Source: Cyanobacteria bacterium SW_9_44_58 | GTDB taxonomy: Bacteria; Cyanobacteriota; Cyanobacteriia; Cyanobacteriales; Rubidibacteraceae | Length of the DNA stretch: 64,000 nt | Direction of reading: 5' to 3' | Assembly: GCA_003021905.1 (NCBI GenBank) | Contig: PXPI01000099.1 | Span: 1 to 64,000 of the forward strand | Shown: piece by piece, positions 54,231 to 63,109 of the stretch | Position numbering within the stretch: position 1 is the stretch's first letter | How the letters are laid out: every line of letters begins with the position of its first letter | Notes under the pieces: model-generated | Database searches by the model: none | What the model saw: the letters and a program-made list of their open reading frames with translations, nothing else | What the model was told of the DNA's origin: nothing | Made by a program: the position numbers and the translations under genes

Positions 54231-55403
54231 ATGGATTGCGATTGGAAATTGGTGCAACGGGAACCCCAGCGACAGGTGATTATTTTAGCAACCGGAACCT
54301 TAATTACCATGGCAGGGGGGATGGTGACTCCGGTTTTTCCCAAAATCATTAGCGCCTTGGCGTTTGAGCGGACTTTAGGAACCCATTTGGTGAGTATTCA
54401 TGCCTTAACTTTGGCACTGTTTAGTCCCCTTTTGGGGATCGTAGCAGATAAAATTGGGCCGGTGCGGGTACTTGTTCCCTCTCTCCTCTTCTATGGAATT
54501 TTTGGAACCGCAGGAGCCTTGATTAGTGAGTTTTGGCTGCTTTTAGCCGCTCGCGGTTTGCTGGGGGCAGCAGCAGGCGGAATTGCCGCCGGCAGTTTAG
54601 GGTTATTAGGAAAACTTTATGATCAAGAAACCCGCGCTCAAGCCATTGCTTATGCAACAGCTATTCTAACAGTTGCTGGGATTATTTTTCCCTTAATCGG
54701 GGGCGGCATTGCTTCGATTCATTGGCGATATGCCTTTGCCCCGTATGCCATTGCGTTTCCCTTAGCGTTAGTCAGCAGTTGGGCATTTGCAGAGGCAAAA
54801 GACCATTCCGGCAACCAGACGAGGGGATTGTCTTCTGAAATCAGGAAGGTGTTGCTTCATCCCTCGGTTGTGGAATTGTTGCTGTTGGTGGCGCTAACCG
54901 CTGCCATTATGTATGCGGTCGTAATTTATGCTCCCCTATACCTGCAAGATAGCTTAGGGCTGGGAACAGTAGAAAACGGGGTTCTACTGGCAACACGGGC
55001 ATTGGGGGCGACGTTGATTTCCGCTTTGGGATCCAAAAAAATTGCTAAACAATGGTCCTCTCAGGGCGCGATCGCGCTAGGATTTGGCTTAATGGGAATC
55101 AGTCTTTTCACCATTCCTTGGTTGCAGGAATTTTTGCTAATTCTGTTTTCTGCGTTGGTGTTCGGCATAGGCTTTGGTTTAGTGTTACCCAACCTCTATA
55201 ACAGCTTATCCAATTTCGCCCCTGTTCAAGTCCGGTCTAGTATCCTTGCCATTGGCATTGGAACCAGTTTTCTGGGGCAGTTTTTATCGCCGGTTTTACT
55301 GAGTCCGGTTTTGCAATGGGGAGGATTAACTGCCGTTTTCAACACCGCTGCAAGTTTGGCTTTACTAGGCGGAATTTTTCTCTTGAGACGGATGCCCCGG
55401 TAG
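54231..55403 (+). CDS. MFS transporter
   Basis: Twelve-segment major facilitator of about 390 aa, probably a drug or metabolite exporter. The motif A-like loop between helices 2 and 3 is GIVADKIGPVRVLVP, and the glycine-rich fifth helix contains AIAYATAILTVAGIIFPLIG. The start is ATG 54231 (MDCDWKLVQREPQRQ); a TTG two codons upstream is possible. It is a stand-alone gene and the substrate cannot be predicted. Confidence 0.88.
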   Translation: MDCDWKLVQREPQRQVIILATGTLITMAGGMVTPVFPKIISALAFERTLGTHLVSIHALTLALFSPLLGIVADKIGPVRVLVPSLLFYGIFGTAGALISEFWLLLAARGLLGAAAGGIAAGSLGLLGKLYDQETRAQAIAYATAILTVAGIIFPLIGGGIASIHWRYAFAPYAIAFPLALVSSWAFAEAKDHSGNQTRGLSSEIRKVLLHPSVVELLLLVALTAAIMYAVVIYAPLYLQDSLGLGTVENGVLLATRALGATLISALGSKKIAKQWSSQGAIALGFGLMGISLFTIPWLQEFLLILFSALVFGIGFGLVLPNLYNSLSNFAPVQVRSSILAIGIGTSFLGQFLSPVLLSPVLQWGGLTAVFNTAASLALLGGIFLLRRMPR

Positions 55404-55543
55404 GGGATGTTAGGCTAATATTAAACCAATAAGCAATTTCAAGCTATCCTGCCTCAATTTTTAAGGATTCAGAAACTGATGCTTTCCGGCACAGTCTCTG
55501 ACGCAACGTTATTGTAATGTTCCAAGCTAAAGAGGATTAAGAC

Positions 55544-56710
55544 GTGGTTGCAACACCGGAAACAACTCAACAAACAAGCCAACAAATTACTAACAACAGC
55601 GATAAGGTTGCGGTATTATTAATGGGCTATGGCGAAGTGGAAAGTTATGAAGACTTTGCCAACTATAACGAACAAGCCCTGAATTTACTAACCGCTAAAT
55701 TTGCCCCAGTCCCCACCTGGATGTATCCTCCCCTTGCAAAATTGTTGGCCCTATTTGACTCTCATGAATGGGGCCACCAACATGACAATTTTATTTCACC
55801 TCATAATCAAATTTTTGAAGCGCAACGGGAAGGCATTGAACAAGAATTGCAAAAAACTTGGGGCGAGCAAGTGGCTGTTTTTAAGGCCTTCAATTTCTGT
55901 GAACCTTATCTTCCCAACCAAGTTTTAGCCCAAGTCAAAGAACAGGGATTTAATAAATTATTAATCTATCCCTTGCTGGTTGTTGACTCCATTTTCACCA
56001 GCGGTATTGCCGTTGAACAAGTCAACGAAGCCTTACACGAATTGAATGAAGGAGAGGAACAATGGTTAAGCGGCATGCGTTATATTCCCTCCTTCTATAA
56101 TCAACCCGACTACATTGATTTAATGGCGCGGTTGGTGGAAGAAAAAATCCAAAATGAGTTGGCAGAAGCTTATCTTCCTTCCGAAATTGGCATTGTTTTA
56201 ATGAATCATGGCTGTCCCCACAAAGCCAAAGGATTCACCTCCGGCATCACCGAAAGTGAAGCCCTGTATGAAAGTGTGCGGCACAAATTGATTAATAAAT
56301 ATCCTTTGATTTCTGTGGGCTGGTTAAACCATGATACGCCGCTCATTGAATGGACGCAGCCCAATGCCGATTTAGCAGCAGAAAATCTCATTCAACAGGG
56401 TGCTAAAGCGGTAGTCATGATGCCCATTGGATTTGCCACAGAAAACCATGAAACCATTTTAGATGTGGACCATATTATTCATGATGTCCAGCGCAAGAAC
56501 AAGGATGTTAAATTCGTCCAAATGGCTTGCGTCAACGATCATCCCGAGTTCTTAAAAATGGCTGCCAATTGGGCAAGTCAACAAGTGGAGCAATTGCTTT
56601 CTGAAACCGCTACCGTGGTCAATCCCCAATTAGCCAGGGAAAAACTGGCCCATTCCCAAGATCATTATCATGGTCATAGCCATGATCATAACGAGCATCA
56701 CCATCATTAG
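55544..56710 (+). CDS. Ferrochelatase-family protein with His-rich C-terminus
   Basis: Chelatase-superfamily protein with both halves of the HemH fold. The equivalents of the ferrochelatase active-site His and Glu are in VLMNHGCPHKAKGF and GFATENHETILDVDHI. It differs from canonical cyanobacterial HemH, which usually carries a chlorophyll-binding helix at its C-terminus; here the last 20 residues are HYHGHSHDHNEHHHH-type, which suggests binding of nickel, cobalt, zinc or iron. It starts at GTG 55544 with AGAGGA upstream. The metal and tetrapyrrole substrates are uncertain. A strong terminator follows. Confidence 0.82.
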   Translation: MVATPETTQQTSQQITNNSDKVAVLLMGYGEVESYEDFANYNEQALNLLTAKFAPVPTWMYPPLAKLLALFDSHEWGHQHDNFISPHNQIFEAQREGIEQELQKTWGEQVAVFKAFNFCEPYLPNQVLAQVKEQGFNKLLIYPLLVVDSIFTSGIAVEQVNEALHELNEGEEQWLSGMRYIPSFYNQPDYIDLMARLVEEKIQNELAEAYLPSEIGIVLMNHGCPHKAKGFTSGITESEALYESVRHKLINKYPLISVGWLNHDTPLIEWTQPNADLAAENLIQQGAKAVVMMPIGFATENHETILDVDHIIHDVQRKNKDVKFVQMACVNDHPEFLKMAANWASQQVEQLLSETATVVNPQLAREKLAHSQDHYHGHSHDHNEHHHH

Positions 56711-56719
56711 TGTCTAATA

Positions 56720-56757
56720 AATTGTCCCCCTCCAATGAATTCGGGAGGGGGACAATT
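56720..56757. terminator. Strong hairpin between convergent genes
   Basis: AATTGTCCCCCTCC (56720-56733) and GGAGGGGGACAATT (56744-56757) form a perfect 14-bp stem with a 10-nt loop. It sits between the stop codons of the ferrochelatase-like gene (plus) and the zinc-ribbon gene (minus), so it can end both transcripts. Confidence 0.75.
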
Positions 56758-56784
56758 AGGTCCCCAGTGTGTTTTGTTGCAACA

Positions 56785-56973
56785 TCAACCATCGGGAAAT
56801 TGCCAACACCGAATTTGTTCTAAGTTGTTGCTTCCACAGTTAGCGCAGGCGACATCTTTTTGGGAGTCCACCCATTCCTCGCCGCAGTCTCGACAGTGAC
56901 AGAAAATATTGTTGCGGTCAGCAAGTTCCACTTTACGCCACCATTGTTGGATGAGAAGTTTCTGTTCGCTCAT
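56785..56973 (-). CDS. Small zinc-ribbon-like protein, 62 aa
   Basis: Contains two metal-binding half-sites, FCHCRDCGEEW and VACANCGSNNL, in the spacing of a zinc ribbon, preceded by a Trp-rich helix (LIQQWWRKVELADRNN). Such small proteins are seen in cyanobacteria without a known function. The ATG at 56973 is the only reasonable start. It lies beside a transposon-end relic upstream and shares the terminator hairpin with the ferrochelatase-like gene. Confidence 0.7.
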   Translation of the reverse strand: MSEQKLLIQQWWRKVELADRNNIFCHCRDCGEEWVDSQKDVACANCGSNNLEQIRCWQFPDG

Positions 56974-56984
56974 GGTTAAATATC

Positions 56985-57325
56985 CTATCGTTGAAGACTC
57001 TCACCACCAAATCAAAGATTATGGTGGGAGATTCTAGAACCTAATCACTCAGGTTCTCCTCCACTCAAATCGAGGGTTAGCAGGCTGACCACCTAACGGC
57101 TAGTCATCGTATCTCCATCCAGTTTAATTGGACACCCTGTCAATTCAGGGTTGCTCGTCAATTTCCGATGGACTACCGGTACAGAGGTTAATTTGGACAA
57201 ACCGTAAGGTTACCGCCCAATTCAACTTTCTAAGTTGTAGCACAAACTGTTCTGATTCATCTACCCATCAAATCAAAAATTATGATGGGAGTCTTCTCAG
57301 AACCCAAGATAAAATGGAATACTGG
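56985..57325 (-). mobile_element. Relic with two IS605-like right-end hairpins
   Basis: Two diverged direct copies of a hairpin flank this interval: CCACC-14 nt-GGTGG (about 57012-57035) and CCCATC-14 nt-GATGGG (about 57266-57292), both containing AAATCAAA and ATTATG. The stem bases differ between copies in a paired, compensatory manner. Read on the minus strand the first copy has AGAATCTCCCACC...GGTGGTGAGAGTCTTCAA, matching the GAATC-hairpin-GAGTGTCAA right ends elsewhere in the window. The interior has no reading frame. It occupies the gap before ccsA. Confidence 0.4.
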
Positions 57326-57360
57326 AGATTATTAAAAGACGTTTTAATATAAACATCGTA

Positions 57361-58356
57361 ATGGATTTAATTGCGCTACAACATCAACTGGATAATATTT
57401 CGTTTTTAGTGCTGTTTGTGACCATGCTAATTTATTGGGTGGCAACAGCATTTTCGAATCTGACGTTTCTACACCCTTTGGGAACGGCAGGCATGGCAAT
57501 TGGGAATTTTTGCATCACTGGCTTACTCACTGCCCGTTGGATAGAAGCCGGGTATTTCCCCCTTAGCAATTTGTATGAGTCGCTGTTCTTTCTGGCTTGG
57601 GGCGTAACGGCAGTTCATTTGGTTATTGAAGGGAGTAGCAAGAATCAGTTGTTAGGCGTTTTCAGTGCGCCTTTAGCAATGGGCATTACTGCCTTTGCCG
57701 CCTTGAGTCTCCCGCCGGAAATGCAATCATCGGAACCATTAGTGCCCGCTTTGAAGTCGAATTGGCTCATGATGCATGTTAGCGTGATGATGCTGAGTTA
57801 TGCGACGCTAATGGTGGGCTCGCTGCTCGCGATCGCGTTTTTAATTGTTACCAAAGGAAACGCCGTGCCTCTTCAAGGGAGTTCTTATGGTGCCGGGAAC
57901 GAACGCCTTCGTCAGATGAGAAATCAAGGTGACTCGCCTGTGGCGACGGTTTCTGCCAGCACTGGCAACACTCAAACGGCAGTTTTGGATAAACCGGAAA
58001 CGGCAACAGAAACTCAGTTATCTCCCCAACGCTTGAATTTAGCGCAAACGTTGGATAATCTCAGCTATCGCGTCATTGGGTTAGGTTTTCCGTTACTCAC
58101 CATTGGCATTATTGCCGGTTCGGTATGGGCAAATGAAGCCTGGGGTTCCTACTGGAGTTGGGATCCCAAAGAAACCTGGGCCTTGATTACTTGGTTAGTC
58201 TTTGCCGCCTATCTCCATGCCAGACTAACGAAAGAATGGCAAGGCAGACGACCTGCTATTTTAGCGAGTACTGGCTTTATTGTGGTTTGGATTTGCTATT
58301 TAGGCGTTAACTTGCTAGGAAAAGGACTGCATTCCTACGGTTGGTTTTTCCAATAA
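57361..58356 (+). CDS. ccsA: Cytochrome c biogenesis protein CcsA/CcsB type (system II)
   Basis: Thylakoid/plasma-membrane haem-handling subunit of system II cytochrome c maturation (called CcsA in chloroplasts, and CcsB in TIGRFAM naming). Several hydrophobic helices are present, and the haem-binding WWD-type motif is [27 protein letters not shown] closes the protein, and [14 protein letters not shown] contains a conserved segment. A 60-residue polar loop (about 165-225) separates the two membrane halves. At 331 aa it is typical. The Ccs1 partner is not in the window. Confidence 0.94.
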   Translation: MDLIALQHQLDNISFLVLFVTMLIYWVATAFSNLTFLHPLGTAGMAIGNFCITGLLTARWIEAGYFPLSNLYESLFFLAWGVTAVHLVIEGSSKNQLLGVFSAPLAMGITAFAALSLPPEMQSSEPLVPALKSNWLMMHVSVMMLSYATLMVGSLLAIAFLIVTKGNAVPLQGSSYGAGNERLRQMRNQGDSPVATVSASTGNTQTAVLDKPETATETQLSPQRLNLAQTLDNLSYRVIGLGFPLLTIGIIAGSVWANEAWGSYWSWDPKETWALITWLVFAAYLHARLTKEWQGRRPAILASTGFIVVWICYLGVNLLGKGLHSYGWFFQ

Positions 58357-58371
58357 CTTGAGAACGGGAAA

Positions 58372-58414
58372 GGGAGAGAAATCCAAGTTGGCCGTTGGCA
58401 GTCGCTTCTCTCCC
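58372..58414 (+). other. Hairpin between ccsA and tilS
   Basis: GGGAGAGAA (58372-58380) pairs perfectly with TTCTCTCCC (58406-58414), and CCAA/TTGG can pair in the loop. It lies between the ccsA stop and the tilS start. With no U-tract it could be a weak terminator, a processing site or an RNA element in the tilS leader. Confidence 0.45.
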
Positions 58415-58433
58415 CTAATCAGGATAAATCAAC

Positions 58434-59417
58434 ATGAGTTGGAGCGTTTTTCACGCGAGAGTGCATAAAACCCTGCGTCAACGACAATTGCTGCCAAAGC
58501 AAGCCCGTATCTTACTTGCTGTTTCCGGCGGACAAGATTCTCTTTGTCTGCTGAAATTATTGGCAGATTTGCAACCGAAATGGCAATGGGAGTTAGCCGT
58601 AGCACATTGCGACCATCGTTGGTCAAATGACGCTGGCATGGCAGATCATGTACAGGAGGCGGTTCAGGCGTTCCCAATTCCCTTTTTTCGACTTACGGCT
58701 AAAACACCTGTTGCCCAAACGGAAGCCAGTGCGCGATCGTGGCGTTATCAGGTTTTACAAAACTGCTGTGAAGAGAATCAGTATTCTTATTTGGTCACTG
58801 GACATACTCGCAGCGATCGCGCTGAAACTTTTCTATATAATTTAATTCGAGGCAGCGGCAGCGATGGATTGCAAGCGCTTACCTGGCAAAGACCATTAAC
58901 AGAACAGATTCATCTGGTGCGTCCTCTTCTTAATTTTTCTCGTTCTGAAACCAAACAGATTTGCCAACAATTTCAACTCCCCATCTGGAACGATGTTGCC
59001 AACGAAAATCTCGCCTACGCTAGAAATCGTCTCAGAAACCAAATTTTACCTCAAATCAAAGAGCATTTTAACCCGCAGGTAGAAATCGCCCTTTCCCAAA
59101 CTGCAGAAGTGCTGCAAGCAGAAACCAACTATCTTCACCAACTGGCAACTGAATTATTTCACAAATCCTGGCATCAAACCGCAAAAAATTCTCTCAATAG
59201 GAGTCACTTGCAAACTGCCCCCTTAGCCCTAAAACGAAGAGTGATACGTCTATTTTGGGAAACAAATTTTACGCAAGGGGTTACGTTTGAACAAATTGAA
59301 GAACTCACTCATTTAATTCATGCTGGCAATCGAAGTCGCACCTCTTCTTTTCCTGGAAACATTTATGCTCAAGTTGAAGGCAACTGGATTATTTTAAAAT
59401 CATCAAACAATCATTAA
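58434..59417 (+). CDS. tilS: tRNA(Ile)-lysidine synthetase
   Basis: Converts cytidine 34 of the AUA-decoding isoleucine tRNA to lysidine, using ATP. The PP-loop ATP motif is AVSGGQDSLCLLKLL, followed by VAHCDHRW, VTGHTRSDRAETFLYNLIRG and SPLLNFSRSETKQICQ-like residues (RPLLNFSRSETKQI), then NARNRLRNQILP-like residues. At 327 aa it is the short cyanobacterial form, lacking the long C-terminal domain of E. coli TilS. It ends ahead of the convergent hmpF gene. Confidence 0.95.
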   Translation: MSWSVFHARVHKTLRQRQLLPKQARILLAVSGGQDSLCLLKLLADLQPKWQWELAVAHCDHRWSNDAGMADHVQEAVQAFPIPFFRLTAKTPVAQTEASARSWRYQVLQNCCEENQYSYLVTGHTRSDRAETFLYNLIRGSGSDGLQALTWQRPLTEQIHLVRPLLNFSRSETKQICQQFQLPIWNDVANENLAYARNRLRNQILPQIKEHFNPQVEIALSQTAEVLQAETNYLHQLATELFHKSWHQTAKNSLNRSHLQTAPLALKRRVIRLFWETNFTQGVTFEQIEELTHLIHAGNRSRTSSFPGNIYAQVEGNWIILKSSNNH

Positions 59418-59467
59418 GAATTCGTCTTGCTATTTCCGTGGAAAAATTATTGAGGTAGAATGATCAA

Positions 59468-59680
59468 TTACAGATTATTCATTAATTGTTTTACTTTTGA
59501 TAATTGTTGTTTTTGTTCTTGAGAATTCATTTTTTCCACTTGCTTAGCAATCGCTTCTAAATGTTGACGAATTTCTTGTAGTTCTTGATCTCTTTGCTGT
59601 AAAATTTCACCGTTTGCTTCCACGCGGGTTGCTAATTCATTAGCCTGTTTTTGAGTCTCTTGCCAATTGGTTTCTGCTTG
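59468..59680 (-). other. Detached C-terminal coding tail of hmpF after an in-frame TAA
   Basis: Directly after the hmpF TAA (59681-59683) the same frame stays open for 70 codons to TAA at 59468-59470. It reads QAETNWQETQKQANELATRV, EANGEILQQRDQELQEIRQH, LEAIAKQVEKMNSQEQKQQL and SKVKQLMNNL, a coiled coil continuous with the upstream protein. The full-length gene would be 59468-61180, about 570 codons, the size expected for HmpF. There is no start codon that would express the tail alone with good signals. Confidence 0.85.
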
Positions 59681-61180
59681 TTAAATTTGTTCCTTTAGTT
59701 GCTGGCACGCTTGCTGTTGTTGTTGAATCGTGCTTTCTAATTCTTCGACTTGCGACTTTAAATTTTCGATTTCATCATTCACTTGATGAAATTCATCTTC
59801 ACTATAATCCCGTTGACTATCGATTTTATTAAAAATGGGACTTAAATCAACTTTTGCATTGCCTTCCTCTGCATCCGAGTTGCCTTGACGGCGGTTTAAT
59901 ATTTCTTGATGCTGTTGTAAAATATCTTCTCGCGCCATTAAATTGCGCCGTTGCCCTACTAAGGTTTTTTCTAGGAAGCGATAGCGATCTTGTTCTTCTG
60001 ACAACTCATTTTCAATATTTTCTTTTTCCGAGGAATTGGCTTGGTTTAATTGTTCTTCCAACTCTCGAACACTTTGTAACTGATAATCCAATTCTTCTTC
60101 TTGATCTTTAACAAAAGAAACAGCATCTTCAAAGGATTTTTTCATCCGATCCAATTCTTGTTCTAGCTCCTCAATGGGCATTTCTTCTAAGGATTGAACA
60201 TCCACGTCTTGTTGAATTTTTAACTGAGGAAAATTAATCACTAACCGAGATAACACATCTCGAGCTTCACTTTGCTTTTGCAGTTGGGCTCCCAAAAAAG
60301 TAACGATTTGCTGCTTTGTATCCAGTTGACTTTGAACCGTTGCTAAATGTTTTTGAGTATCCAGTAAATTGCCTTCTTTATCCCGCAATTGTTGACGAAG
60401 TTGCTGCAATTGTTGGCTTAATTGTTGAGCCTCTTGTTGTTTGTTTTCTGCCTGTTGCCGTTGTTGATCCAACGTTTCCCATTGATCCCGAATTGCTGTG
60501 TTTTTTTCATTAAGTAATGCTTGCGCCGCTTGCAGGGGATCTTGGGTTGTTTCTGCCGCTTCGATCGCGCCTTCTACTTGTTGCACCAAACGACGCAGGG
60601 ATTGAGCTTGCTCATCGGAAAGCCCGGGTTCTCCTTCTACTTCCTGCCGGAGATTTTCAAGACGTTGTTGTTCTCCCCGCAGCTGTTCCCATGCCCCTTC
60701 CAACTCAGCGCGATCGCGCTCCCATTGTTCCCGCAATTGTTGAATTTCGGTTCGTTCTTGTTCTAATTGATTTAATTCTTCTTCTTTCTCAGCAATTTGT
60801 TGTTCCGCTTCCTGCAATGCTTCTTGACGACGGTTCAATTCTTCTGCCTGATAACTCAGAGACTGTTTCCATTGTTCAATTTCATCTTGCTGACCTTTTG
60901 TTTTTTCCACTTGTCGGGAAAAAGTTTGCAATAAGTTGGCAATTTTTTCGCCAGCTAACGCGACACTGCCTTGCAATTGCCGATTGGGGCCTAAATCTAC
61001 TGTTATTAATGCGCCTTCGCCAAACTGCCCCGTCACATCTTCAGTGGTTATGGTTTCCTGTCCAGGAATGGTCGTCCAACGATTATCATTTTGTTGACAA
61101 GCGAGTAAACGAAGCACCGTTTTCGTGCCACCCATAAACGGTTTGGTTGTTTGCTTCTTAACTTCTGCGATATACAGCAC
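59681..61180 (-). CDS. hmpF: Pilus motility taxis protein HmpF, truncated by a premature stop
   Basis: HmpF is needed for type IV pilus motility and phototaxis in filamentous and unicellular cyanobacteria. The N-terminal globular part (residues 1-85, MLYIAEVKKQTTKPFMGGTK, ITVDLGPNRQLQGSVALAGE) is followed by a continuous coiled coil to the end (LQEAEQQIAEKEEELNQLEQ, SIQQQQQACQQLKEQI-like). The frame ends at a TAA although 70 more coiled-coil codons follow in frame, so the protein is probably shortened by about 12 percent. The gene is divergent from the taxis operon at 61409, which fits its role. Confidence 0.85.
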   Translation of the reverse strand: MLYIAEVKKQTTKPFMGGTKTVLRLLACQQNDNRWTTIPGQETITTEDVTGQFGEGALITVDLGPNRQLQGSVALAGEKIANLLQTFSRQVEKTKGQQDEIEQWKQSLSYQAEELNRRQEALQEAEQQIAEKEEELNQLEQERTEIQQLREQWERDRAELEGAWEQLRGEQQRLENLRQEVEGEPGLSDEQAQSLRRLVQQVEGAIEAAETTQDPLQAAQALLNEKNTAIRDQWETLDQQRQQAENKQQEAQQLSQQLQQLRQQLRDKEGNLLDTQKHLATVQSQLDTKQQIVTFLGAQLQKQSEARDVLSRLVINFPQLKIQQDVDVQSLEEMPIEELEQELDRMKKSFEDAVSFVKDQEEELDYQLQSVRELEEQLNQANSSEKENIENELSEEQDRYRFLEKTLVGQRRNLMAREDILQQHQEILNRRQGNSDAEEGNAKVDLSPIFNKIDSQRDYSEDEFHQVNDEIENLKSQVEELESTIQQQQQACQQLKEQI

Positions 61181-61408
61181 AACCCTAATCCTATTTTTGG
61201 TGTCTAACCCGGTTTGGCTTCTGCTAAATTTTACATACGGTAAATCGATTTTTGAGGGAGATGAGATCGACGGGATAACATAAGATGCGTTTGATTTTAA
61301 CTTATTGCCACCATTATATTAACCGCCCCTTCCTACTTTTGTCTCCGGACTTAATCAGCATCGTTATTCTCATTTTGTATTCCGCCAATTGGAGTTGTTT
61401 TTTATCTT

Positions 61409-62617
61409 ATGTATGGTTCCCTCAGCGAAATTGATATCCCGAATCTCTTAGAGTTGATTGAACGCGGTCAACGAACCGGACAATTGCTCGTAGAAATTCC
61501 ATCTTCCCAGCAAGAATCAACCCCCTCTTGTGACAACCCATTTTGGTTCCTGTTTTTTACCAAGGGACAAATCACTTATGCCGTTAGCAATGCTCACCTC
61601 CATTTACAACGCTTGCAAGACTACCTTCGCCGCTATCAAGTGGAATCGAGACTAGAAGCGTTACTAGAAACAGAAACGTCTCAGTTTTCAGCAACTGAGT
61701 TACATTTAACAGGAAGAATCCTACCCGAATACGACTATCTCTGGTTGCTGTTAGAGCATAAGGTTCTCACAGCAAGCCAAGGAAGACAGATTCTCTCCAG
61801 TATGGTTCATGAAACTCTCTTTGACTTAGTGAGTTTAACTCAGGGACATTTTGTTTTTCAAAGCAACACGATTTTTCAACCAGAACTGACTCAAATTGAG
61901 ATATATCCTTTGGTGAAGCAGGTAATTCGACAATTGCAACAGTGGAAGCAACTTTCTCCCTATATTGCTTCTCCTGAACAATGTCCGTTGCTGAGGGAAA
62001 CAGAACAAGTACAAAACGCCTTAACCTCCTCAGCGTATCGGAGTTTAGCAGTGGCGTGTCAAGGTCAACTTTCCCTGCGGCGCCTTGCCCGTTACCTGAA
62101 CAAAGACATTGTCACCCTTAGTCAGGCGCTGTATCCTTATCTTCAAAAAGGCTGGTTAACCTTGCTGAATTCTCAACAGCCGCCAGAAAAAACTGCCGCC
62201 GAAAAAGGAACGGCATCAACTGTTTTCTTATCAAAAGTAATATGTGTTCATGAACTGGGTAAAATATGTGATCAGATAGAATATATGTTGAAGGAACAAG
62301 GGTACCGTCCCATTATCTTAAATGAGCCCATAGAAGCCCTGAGTGTCATCGTGCAGGAACAACCCAATCTTGTCTTTTGCGATTTGGAAATGTCGGCTTT
62401 AGCAGGAGAGCAGCTGGGCAGCTTGTTGCGGCATCTCCCAAGTTTGGCAAAGCTTCCGATTATTTTTGTAACGCCGGATAATCCAGATCCGCTGCGTTTA
62501 GCAAAAGCTCGGCTTTTAGGAGGAACAGCCTTTCTAACCCCGCCCCTAAACTCATCTAACCTATCACAAGTCTTAAAAACGTATTTGGGAAACAATCAAA
62601 CCTTTGCCACAGCATGA
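61409..62617 (+). CDS. PatA/PilG-type response regulator (DUF4388 + REC)
   Basis: Output-side response regulator of a chemotaxis-like system that controls type IV pili in cyanobacteria (PixG/PilG, HmpA-like). The N-terminal DUF4388/PatA domain is MYGSLSEIDIPNLLELIERG, and RTGQLLVEI follows. The receiver domain (about 275-395) has the phospho-acceptor in NLVFCDLEMSALAGEQLGSL and the Thr/Lys-side residues in LPIIFVTPD. At 402 aa it is complete. It is the first gene of the operon that continues with a CheY-like, a CheW-like and a partial MCP-like gene. Confidence 0.88.
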   Translation: MYGSLSEIDIPNLLELIERGQRTGQLLVEIPSSQQESTPSCDNPFWFLFFTKGQITYAVSNAHLHLQRLQDYLRRYQVESRLEALLETETSQFSATELHLTGRILPEYDYLWLLLEHKVLTASQGRQILSSMVHETLFDLVSLTQGHFVFQSNTIFQPELTQIEIYPLVKQVIRQLQQWKQLSPYIASPEQCPLLRETEQVQNALTSSAYRSLAVACQGQLSLRRLARYLNKDIVTLSQALYPYLQKGWLTLLNSQQPPEKTAAEKGTASTVFLSKVICVHELGKICDQIEYMLKEQGYRPIILNEPIEALSVIVQEQPNLVFCDLEMSALAGEQLGSLLRHLPSLAKLPIIFVTPDNPDPLRLAKARLLGGTAFLTPPLNSSNLSQVLKTYLGNNQTFATA

Positions 62618-62726
62618 TTGCCCCTAAAAATTGGTGAATCCTTGGTCTCCAAATTCAATTAAAATCAAATTGAAACTGCCCATTGATCATAGTCATAATT
62701 TGAACAAGCAATAAGGAAAAAAATAT

Positions 62727-63098
62727 ATGAGTACTGTTTTAGTTGTTGAAGATAGCGCTACCCAAAGACAAATGATTTCCGATCTTCTCAAAGACAGCGG
62801 TTTAAACGCTTCTGTTGTCAGTGTTGGCGATGGGGTAGAAGCACTAGAGCAAATTAAAAACCAATGTCCCGATATTGTGGTTTTGGATATTGTTATGCCT
62901 CGCATGAATGGGTATGAAGTTTGCCGGCAACTTAAAACCGATCCCAATACCGAAAATGTACCAGTTATTATGTGTTCTTCCAAAGGAGGAGAATTTGATA
63001 AATACTGGGGAATGAAACAAGGGGCTGATGCTTATATTGCCAAACCTTTTGAGCCCACAGAACTCATTGGTACCATTAAGCAATTGCTAAGGAAATAG
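62727..63098 (+). CDS. CheY-like response regulator (PilH/PixH type)
   Basis: Single receiver domain of 123 aa. VLVVEDSATQRQMISDLL carries the acidic pair, DIVVLDIVMPRMNGYEVCRQ the phospho-acceptor Asp, VIMCSSKG the Ser/Thr and YIAKPFEP the Lys. AATAAGGAAAAA precedes the ATG. It is the second gene of the taxis operon, where PilH counteracts PilG in related systems. Its TAG stop overlaps a GTG that could start the next gene. Confidence 0.95.
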   Translation: MSTVLVVEDSATQRQMISDLLKDSGLNASVVSVGDGVEALEQIKNQCPDIVVLDIVMPRMNGYEVCRQLKTDPNTENVPVIMCSSKGGEFDKYWGMKQGADAYIAKPFEPTELIGTIKQLLRK

Positions 63099-63109
63099 TG
63101 TTAACTGAA

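Noticed and set aside
60517-61137. 206-codon open frame antisense to hmpF
   Set aside because: A mirror of glutamine- and glutamate-rich coiled-coil codons, which yields long leucine/proline-rich antisense frames.
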